DNA of 10,723 nucleotides. It comes from SAR202 cluster bacterium (GTDB lineage: Bacteria; Chloroflexota; Dehalococcoidia; Lucifugimonadales; UBA1123). Location: the NCBI GenBank assembly GCA_030743915.1, contig JASLRP010000207.1, forward strand, positions 1-10,723. The letters run 5' to 3'. Positions 5,752-10,723 of this stretch are shown in pieces; the stretch's first letter is position 1; each line of letters starts with the position of its first letter. The notes below the pieces were generated by a model. It had not been told where the DNA came from, made no database searches, and worked only from the letters and a program-made list of their open reading frames with translations. Position numbers and translations under genes: made by a program.

Positions 5752-5764
5752 CCGAGGAAAAACC

Positions 5765-6352
5765 ATGATAAACCTGCACGACGCGATGGCCGCAATCCAG
5801 ACACGCCGAGACGACGCCATCGTTCTCCCCACGATGACCGGCGGTAAAGGATGGGCCGGAGTGACCCAGAACCAGGCGCTGGACCTGCCAATCACAGGCG
5901 CGATGAGCAAGGCGTCCTCAATTGGTCTGGGCGTTGCCCTGGCACAGCCTGACAAGAAAGTCATCGTGCTGGACGGCGATGGCAGTCTGGTGATGAATCT
6001 GGGAACTCTGATTACGATATCGGGGAAGGCCCCTGAGAACCTCTACCACTTTGTGATGGCCAACGACGTGTACGCTGTCACCGGAGGCCAGCCCATACCG
6101 AACGCCGGAAATTTCAGTTTCTCAGGATTGGCCGAGGCCGCCGGCTTCGCCGCGTCCTTCGAGTTCGACGACCTGGAAGAACTTACGACGCGAATCGACG
6201 AGGTGTTCGACACCAAAGGCCCGGTGTTCGTGACCATAAAGTCCATCCCCGAGATTGAGGGCGATGCCGAGGCCGAGGAAATGCATCCCGAACTCCGACC
6301 TCGCGGCCTGCCGGTTGCGATGCACGAGCTTCACCAAACGCTGAACGGGTGA
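5765..6352 (+). CDS. Thiamin-diphosphate decarboxylase, beta (PP) subunit, sulfopyruvate decarboxylase ComE-type
   Basis: A 195-residue protein equal to the diphosphate-binding (PP) domain of thiamin-diphosphate enzymes. The Mg/diphosphate motif is LDGDGSLVMNLG (69-80), closing about 26-27 residues later with VMANDVYAVTGGQP (97-110). The typical ComE start with DAMAAI...DDAIVLPTMTGG (6-27) and the GAMSKASSIGLGVALAQP block (45-62) are present. Length is close to archaeal ComE (about 188). GAGGA lies about seven bases before the ATG. The distance from the alpha gene is large for an operon of obligate partners because a repeat has come between them. Together the two subunits should form the active decarboxylase. 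Sulfopyruvate is the best-known substrate for a split enzyme of this size, but phosphonopyruvate or another 2-oxoacid cannot be excluded. Confidence 0.86.
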   Translation: MINLHDAMAAIQTRRDDAIVLPTMTGGKGWAGVTQNQALDLPITGAMSKASSIGLGVALAQPDKKVIVLDGDGSLVMNLGTLITISGKAPENLYHFVMANDVYAVTGGQPIPNAGNFSFSGLAEAAGFAASFEFDDLEELTTRIDEVFDTKGPVFVTIKSIPEIEGDAEAEEMHPELRPRGLPVAMHELHQTLNG

Positions 6353-6354
6353 TT

Positions 6355-6378
6355 AGGTATCAGCCATCAGGTTTCAGG
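6355..6378. repeat. Short inverted motif unit after the beta-subunit gene
   Basis: AGGTATCAG (6355-6363) and CAGGTTTCAGG (6368-6378) are reverse-orientation versions of the CTGATACCTGA and CCTGACACCT units that precede the beta-subunit gene at 5729-5751. The coding region is therefore bracketed by inverted copies of a roughly 10-base motif. The units are short and degenerate, so common origin is suggested rather than shown. Confidence 0.4.
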
Positions 6379-6438
6379 AATGGGTTGACCGTTCGCTCAG
6401 AATTTGGACGTCGGCAATATCAGGCTAATTGAAATAGC

Positions 6439-6477
6439 AAATCGGGGAGGGTTGTGGACCCTCCCCGATTTATTTTT
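6439..6477 (+). terminator. Rho-independent terminator of the decarboxylase operon
   Basis: A perfect 13-bp stem pairs AAATCGGGGAGGG (6439-6451) with CCCTCCCCGATTT (6459-6471) around a 7-base loop. It is followed by ATTTTT. It lies about 90 bases past the beta-subunit stop and is the strongest terminator in the window. The minus strand has a weaker T-rich tail after the stem (TTTGCTATTTC), so it may also stop transcripts of the convergent VOC gene. Confidence 0.92.
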
Positions 6478-6535
6478 CCAGACAGTCACGCTGCTATTTG
6501 GCTCGGATCACTCCGAGCATGTGGGTTGCCGCCAT

Positions 6536-6919
6536 TCAATCGTTCCAGACGTTGGCATTCTCGAGATTGCCGCCGCCATGAGGAGGCGTGACGCAGAACG
6601 GCATCCCGGCGGGGTCTTCCATGATCCATAAGGAGTCGTCGATGTGCTCTAACCTGCGGGCGCCGAGGTCCTCTAACCGTTGCGCCTCTGCGTCCACGTC
6701 ATCGGACTCGATGTCTAGGTGGATGCGGCTCGGGCTGCCTATCCGTTGCATGCCGACGCTTATCGAGCCCACGTGTCCCCGAAACATCACGTATGGGTTG
6801 TCCAGCGCCAGGGGCCACGCCTGCGGCATCCCCAGCGCCTGGCTCCAGAAGCGGGTGGCCGCCTCCATTGTGGCTTCATCGCAATCAATCATAATGGCCG
6901 TGAGTTTGCTCCGGTGCAT
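6536..6919 (-). CDS. VOC superfamily (glyoxalase-like) protein
   Basis: A 127-residue protein with the paired beta-alpha-beta-beta-beta layout of the vicinal oxygen chelate superfamily. Residues 7-14 (TAIMIDCD) form the first strand. ATRFWSQALGMPQAW (21-35) is the standard helix and turn. RIHLDIESDDVDAEAQRLEDL (65-85) is the start of the second half, with a histidine in the metal-ligand position. WIMEDPAGMPFCVTPP ends the domain with the usual xDPxGxxFCV strand. Closest by eye is the Glyoxalase_6-type single-domain group, many of which have unknown substrates. The ATG at 6919 is chosen because GGAGG lies seven bases upstream. A TTG six bases earlier abuts that ribosome-binding site and is unlikely. 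It follows rpiB on the same strand after about 146 bases, too far to assume an operon. Confidence 0.88.
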   Translation of the reverse strand: MHRSKLTAIMIDCDEATMEAATRFWSQALGMPQAWPLALDNPYVMFRGHVGSISVGMQRIGSPSRIHLDIESDDVDAEAQRLEDLGARRLEHIDDSLWIMEDPAGMPFCVTPPHGGGNLENANVWND

Positions 6920-7065
6920 TTCCAACCCTCCCTTTCTCTAAATCCACTGCCCGCGCTGTAGAAGCTGACTATCCCTTGCTTTGGATAGCTCAGAATTGAA
7001 TTGCCTTCATGATGTGTATTGCAAGGCGGATGCGTTTGCAGTGCAGAAAGTGAGGTTACGGTGCT

Positions 7066-7521
7066 CTACCCGAACAGCTTCGCTTCCATGTCCAGCACTT
7101 TGCCCAGGCGACGTCGGTGGCGTTCCTCGCCGGAGTACTTGGCCGACACGAAGGACGTCGTGATCTCCCGTGCCAGTTCGCCTCCGATGATGCGCGCTCC
7201 CAGGCACAGGACGTTCATATCGTCGTGTTCCACGCCCTGGTGGGCCGAGTAGGTGTCGTGGCAGACGCTGCCCCGCACTCCTTTGATCTTGTTGGCCGCC
7301 ACCGAAGCGCCGACGCCGCTGCCGCAGATCATGATGCCCCGCTGGGCCTGCTGTGAGGCGACGCACTCGGCCACAGCCTTGGCGAAGTCGGGATAGTCGT
7401 CCTGAGGCTCCAGTTCATGCGCTCCTACGTCCACGACCTCGTGGCCTGACGATTCCAGAAATTCGGTAAGCTCCTGCTTGAGCACATAGCCGCCGTGGTC
7501 GGCCCCTATCGCAACGCGCAT
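7066..7521 (-). CDS. rpiB: Ribose-5-phosphate isomerase B
   Basis: A 151-residue enzyme interconverting ribose 5-phosphate and ribulose 5-phosphate in the pentose phosphate pathway. The signature sequence is complete. MRVAIGADHGGYVLK has the active-site D8/H9. GIMICGSGVGASVAANK (62-78) has the catalytic base C66 and the phosphate-binding glycine loop. CHDTYSA (87-93) includes H88. EHDDMNVLCLGARIIG (98-113) takes the place of the usual EHNDANVL, with H99 and N103. ERHRRRLGK (133-141) holds the phosphate-binding arginines. Length is normal. The ATG at 7521 is chosen because the homology starts exactly there and GAGG lies 10 bases upstream. The same frame is open far upstream, antisense to the MFS gene, which is not coding. 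It is divergent from the exporter gene, with a 133-base shared promoter region. Confidence 0.96.
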   Translation of the reverse strand: MRVAIGADHGGYVLKQELTEFLESSGHEVVDVGAHELEPQDDYPDFAKAVAECVASQQAQRGIMICGSGVGASVAANKIKGVRGSVCHDTYSAHQGVEHDDMNVLCLGARIIGGELAREITTSFVSAKYSGEERHRRRLGKVLDMEAKLFG

Positions 7522-7654
7522 GTTGTCATATCCTCTATTTGAGTGCTGTATAGTCTGTTGGTTAGAGTTTAGTTTTCTCCCGATGAAGGCGTCAACCGTT
7601 TTGGCGCAGGCTAACCGTAACTCATCCCCCTTTTGCATCTGATGGTGAAACTTC
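7522..7654. promoter_or_regulatory. Divergent promoter region between rpiB and the MFS exporter
   Basis: At 7545-7556 the strands read CTGTATAGTCTG and its complement. This gives TATAGT (7548-7553) as a -10 candidate for the exporter and TATACA (7552-7547) for rpiB at nearly the same place. TTGTCA at 7523-7528 is a possible -35 for the exporter, but its spacing of 19 bases is long. The two promoters may overlap and compete. The assignment is tentative. Confidence 0.35.
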
Positions 7655-8956
7655 ATGGAACGCAACAGCGATTCCCCAGGGCGAAGAATACCTTCGCCAG
7701 AAAAAAACCTGTGGCGAAACGCCGACTTTCTGAAGCTTTGGTCGGCGCAGACCGTGTCTGTCACAGGCTCGCTGCTGGGCGCGCTCCAGTTCACCGCGAT
7801 TCTGACTCTGGACGCCACGCCCGTCCAGATGTCCGCGTTGACCGCCGCCGGAGTCCTGCCCGCCCTGCTATTCGGTTTCGTGGTCGGGGCATGGGTGGAC
7901 AGGCTGAAGCGACGGCCCATCCTCATCGCCGCAGACCTGATCAGAATGGCGTTGTTGGGTTCCATACCGGTGGCCTGGGCCATCGACATGCTGCATATTG
8001 AGCAGCTATACGTCGTCGCTTTCTTCCACGGGCTGATGACGATATTTTTCGATATCGCCTATCGCTCTTACCTGCCATCGCTGGTGGACTCAAGAACGCT
8101 GGTGACAGCCAACAGCCGCCTGTCGGCCACAGCGTCTGCCGCAGAGGTGGGAGCCTTCAGCCTCGGTGGATGGATCGCCCAGTTGTTCTCTGCCATCGTC
8201 GTCACGGCGGTGGACTCGGCGACGTTCCTGGTGTCGGCGCTTCTGCTGTTCTGGATTCGACGTCGAGAGCCAACCCCAGCGCCAACAACCCAAACGCCCG
8301 GCATACGCAGAGAGATAATCGAGGGGCTGAAACTGGTTTTCGGCAGTCCGGTTCTCAGGGCAATTGGAGTCAGCAAGGCGGCGATGGGACTGGCTGGAGG
8401 CATAATAGGCACGCTAATTGTACTGTACGGGATCGAAACTCTGGGCTTTGAGCCGGGAGTTCTGGGGACGATTTTTGCGGTGGGCGGCGTGTCCTCGATT
8501 GTTGGAGCGCTCAACGTCGGACGCCTGACTCGGCGTTTCGGTTTGGGCAGAATGCTGGTCGTCGGGTTCCTGATTTACGGAATCTCTGGATTCCTGATTC
8601 CGTTGGCTCGCGGGCCTCTGTGGACAGCCGGAGCGATATTGACAGCCGCCCAGCTATTCGACTTCAGCATGACATCCTATGAGGTCAACGAGATGAGCCT
8701 GAGACAGTCTGTGACACCCCAGAGACTGCTGGGACGGGTCAACGCCAGCATGGAAGTCACGATGCTGAGTTTCCAGTTGCTCGGCGCGCTGTTGGCCGGA
8801 GCGCTGGCTGAAACTGTGGGGATGAGATGGGCGCTGTTTGTCGGCTCGTCCTTCATGGTGTTTGGCGGCGTGTGGTTGCTGTTGTCTCCCATGTGGAGGA
8901 TGGGCGTCGTTCCCGACTCCGAACTCGGCCAGACAACGCTTGACGCCTGCAAGTGA
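7655..8956 (+). CDS. Major facilitator superfamily transporter, EntS-like exporter group
   Basis: A 433-residue inner-membrane protein with about 12 hydrophobic segments in two halves. The N-terminal cytoplasmic stretch FLKLWSAQTVSVTGSLL (25-41) is typical of the MFS_3/EntS-like exporters. The MFS loop 2-3 motif is GAWVDRLKRRPILI (78-91), with D82/R83 and R86/R87. A basic, proline-rich loop (RRREPTPAPTTQTPGIRRE, about 207-225) separates the halves. The second half repeats the pattern with GRLTRRFGLGRMLVVGFLIYG. Members of this group export siderophores, drugs or other small molecules by proton antiport. The substrate cannot be told from sequence. GGTGA lies six bases before the ATG at 7655; an overlapping ATG at 7642 is out of frame. 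The stop TGA at 8954-8956 lies inside the promoter-like element of the next gene. Confidence 0.9.
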   Translation: MERNSDSPGRRIPSPEKNLWRNADFLKLWSAQTVSVTGSLLGALQFTAILTLDATPVQMSALTAAGVLPALLFGFVVGAWVDRLKRRPILIAADLIRMALLGSIPVAWAIDMLHIEQLYVVAFFHGLMTIFFDIAYRSYLPSLVDSRTLVTANSRLSATASAAEVGAFSLGGWIAQLFSAIVVTAVDSATFLVSALLLFWIRRREPTPAPTTQTPGIRREIIEGLKLVFGSPVLRAIGVSKAAMGLAGGIIGTLIVLYGIETLGFEPGVLGTIFAVGGVSSIVGALNVGRLTRRFGLGRMLVVGFLIYGISGFLIPLARGPLWTAGAILTAAQLFDFSMTSYEVNEMSLRQSVTPQRLLGRVNASMEVTMLSFQLLGALLAGALAETVGMRWALFVGSSFMVFGGVWLLLSPMWRMGVVPDSELGQTTLDACK

Positions 8957-8962
8957 TAGAAT
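8954..8962 (+). promoter_or_regulatory. Extended -10 promoter element before the hydrolase gene
   Basis: TGATAGAAT fits TGnTATAAT with one mismatch and overlaps the stop codon of the exporter gene. Transcription would start near 8969, about 69 bases before the TTG start at 9038. TTGACG at 8940-8945 is too close to be its -35. The same 12-base string occurs at 3634-3645. Confidence 0.42.
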
Positions 8963-9037
8963 CGTCGTTATCACCTTGAAACGCCCGATGTATGGCAGCC
9001 CTGAGCCACGCCTTAGCAGAGTATTAGGAGACCAGAA

Positions 9038-10723
9038 TTGGCAGTAACGCAGCTTGATATAACCAGCAGCGCGCCCCCTTCGCGGACGGCGAGTCCTTCG
9101 GAGACGTGGGGCCTTATAACCTCCTGCAGGGCACGGCTCACTTCACCGTGGACCCGGAGCATCCCAGGAACGAGGCCATTAACGACCTGGAGTTGGCTCC
9201 GAGAGATTCCGATGGACAGGTGCGGTTCTCGGCAGATTTTGCCATGCTTCAACCCGCCGACCCGGACAAGGGCAATCGTCGTGTCATCTTCGACGTGGTG
9301 AATCGAGGAAGAAAGACCGTTCTTTCACTCAACAGCAGCCCTCGGGCCATTGATCCCAGCGCGCCGCTGGATCCTGGCAACGGTTTCCTGATGCGCCACG
9401 GATTCACCGTCGTGTGGTGCGGATGGCAGGCCGACGTTCCCTTCGAGGATCCGAACCTCATCGGGTTGCAGGCCCCCGACGCTCTCGGACCAGACGGTGG
9501 CCCGCTGACCGGACGGATGCTCTGCCAGTTCCAGTCCAACGAAACGACCAGCGTGTTCCTGCTGGCAGACCGCCAGCATAACGCCCATCCGCCTGTGGAC
9601 GTTGACGACCCCAGCGCCACGCTGACTGTGCGAAACCATCCCAACGAGCCAGGCACGGAGATTCCCCGCGACCAATTCTCCTTCGTCCGCGTCGAGGATG
9701 AACAGATCGAGCCGGAGCCTAACCACGTCCATCTGCCATCGGGCTTCGAAGCCGGGAGAATCTATCAACTGGTCTATAACACCAAAGGCAGCGCTATCGT
9801 CGGTCTGGGCATGGCTTCGGTCAGAGATATAAACTCCTTCCTCAAGCACGGCTCAGAAGAGGCAGGCAACCCCTGCGCTGACAACATCGACTACGCATAC
9901 GCTCTGGGCATCTCTCAGAGCGGCCGGTTCCTGCGCTCGTACCTGTTCAACGGACTGAACGAGGACGAGGAAAATCGCATGGCCCTGGATGGCATAATCC
10001 CCCATGTGGCCGGCGGGATGCGGGGAGAGTTCAACCTGCGCTTCGGCCAACCCTCCAAGGACGTGTGCTTCATCATCCCGGAGCTTTTCCCCTTCACCGA
10101 CACCGAGCAGACAGACCCTATATCGGGCGAGACAGGCTCCATTCTGGCAAAGCTGGAGGAGCGGGACAATCAGGTGCCCAAGGTGATGTTCATGAACACC
10201 TCGGCAGAGTACTGGCGAGGCGACGCCGCGCTGATTCATACCAATCTTGAGACGATGCAGGACGCCGACCAACACGAGAACGTCCGCCGCTATCATCTGG
10301 CTGGAACCATGCACGGCTCCGGCGCTTTTCCTCCGGAGACCATTCGAGCGATGGACGGCCTCAAGGGCCAGTTGCCCTACAATTCGGTGGACTATTCTCC
10401 CTTGATGAGAGCGGCGTTGATAAATCTGGACAGGTGGGTCAGCGGCGAAGCTCCCGCGCCCGACAGCCTGCACCCAAGCCTGGACAAGGGCACGGCGGTC
10501 GAGTCCCGAACCCTGAAGCAGAAGTTCGACAGGATTCCCGGCGTTGACTCTCCGCCGGCTGTCACACGGGCCATGAAATTGGACTTTGGCCCCGAGGTCG
10601 CTCAGGGTCGAACGCTGAATCTCCCTCCAGAGCATGGCGACGAGTATCCGGCGTTAGTGTCTGACGTGGACGAGGACTGCAACGAGACCGGCGGCATTCG
10701 CCTGCCTGACCTGACCGTCCCTC
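9038..10723 (+). CDS. Large alpha/beta hydrolase (Abhydrolase_10-type), frameshifted near the N-terminus and cut by the window end
   Basis: The main frame, from F at 9079 to the window end, is open for 548 codons. It reads as the alpha/beta hydrolase domain family of about 600 or more residues: FADGESFGDVGPYNLLQGTA, HFTVDPEHPRN, VRFSADFAMLQP, GFTVVWCGWQADVP, then the nucleophile elbow GISQSGRFLRSYLF (9907 onward, serine at 9913-9915). A candidate catalytic histidine is in AGTMHGSG (10312-10314). The frame has no start codon upstream, only a TGA at 9055-9057. The natural N-terminus MAVTQLDITSSAP is read in another frame from a TTG at 9038, with AGGAG seven bases before it. The two frames join at the five-C run 9074-9078, implying a shift of one base lost or two gained. 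It may be a true lesion or an assembly error. Substrates in this family are largely unknown esters or amides. Confidence 0.85.

Noticed and set aside
6961..6993. A hairpin between rpiB and the VOC gene (CTATCC/GGATAG at 6969-6988)
   Set aside because: The stem is only six base pairs and lacks a T-run on either strand, so it is not a convincing terminator.
7522..7989. An N-terminal extension of rpiB in the same minus-strand frame
   Set aside because: RpiB homology begins exactly at the ATG at 7521, which has a ribosome-binding site. The upstream frame is antisense to the well-supported MFS gene.
9038..9301. An independent 87-residue protein starting at the TTG
   Set aside because: Only its first dozen or so residues look like the hydrolase family. 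After the C5 run it is an out-of-frame reading of the hydrolase.
9853..10635. A 260-residue open frame on the minus strand
   Set aside because: It is antisense to the conserved hydrolase frame and its translation has no recognisable domain. Long antisense frames are expected in GC-rich genes.
1..10723. CRISPR array, rRNA, full insertion sequence or defence cluster
   Set aside because: I found no regularly spaced repeats, rRNA-like sequence, intact transposase or defence-gene signatures.

Overview
The window looks like chromosomal DNA of a moderately GC-rich free-living bacterium. The gene set fits a marine or soil Chloroflexota (SAR202/Dehalococcoidia-like). That is inference from the overall look of the genes: a stand-alone PAS protein, a split ComD/ComE-type decarboxylase, an Abhydrolase_10-type hydrolase and an integrase fragment resembling ones I associate with that phylum. 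No ribosomal RNA or marker protein fixes the taxonomy. Genes lie on both strands in short units with generous intergenic spacers, several holding repeats or clear regulatory DNA.

Layout. 1-605 (+): C-terminal two thirds of heme O synthase (ctaB), cut by the window edge. 606-1048: no recognisable gene. 1049-1531 (-): a stand-alone PAS-domain protein. 1877-1999 (+): a decayed C-terminal piece of a tyrosine recombinase, ending about 100 bp from the 3' end of tRNA-Gln(TTG) (2099-2172, -), which looks like an old integration scar. 2391-2493: first copy of a dispersed imperfect palindrome. 2625-3047 (-): a single-domain CheY-like response regulator. 3157-3435 (-): a small protein with one membrane segment and a DUF5808-like tail. 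3675-4358 (+): an S51-peptidase/cyanophycinase-like protein. 4505-4858 (-): a thioredoxin-fold [2Fe-2S] ferredoxin-like protein with its own terminator. It also has a 17-bp perfect palindrome over its probable -10 element. 5114-5611 and 5765-6352 (+): the two subunits of a thiamin-diphosphate decarboxylase of sulfopyruvate decarboxylase (ComD/ComE) type. They have a near-consensus promoter and a strong terminator, and a second repeat copy lies between them. 6536-6919 (-): a VOC/glyoxalase-like protein. 7066-7521 (-): ribose-5-phosphate isomerase B. 7655-8956 (+): an MFS exporter. 9038-10723 (+): a large alpha/beta hydrolase running off the window, with an apparent frameshift near its N-terminus.

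How the genes work together. Only the decarboxylase pair is a convincing operon (shared promoter, consecutive genes, shared terminator). The divergent ferredoxin-like gene may be co-regulated with it, but no sulfonate or phosphonate gene lies nearby to fix the 2-oxoacid substrate. The PAS protein and the response regulator are orphan signalling parts without a histidine kinase in the window. I see no clear new multi-gene defence or biosynthetic system. The most useful leads are the operator-like palindrome, the repeat inside the decarboxylase operon, the integrase/tRNA scar, the unusual ferredoxin cysteine spacing and the hydrolase frameshift.
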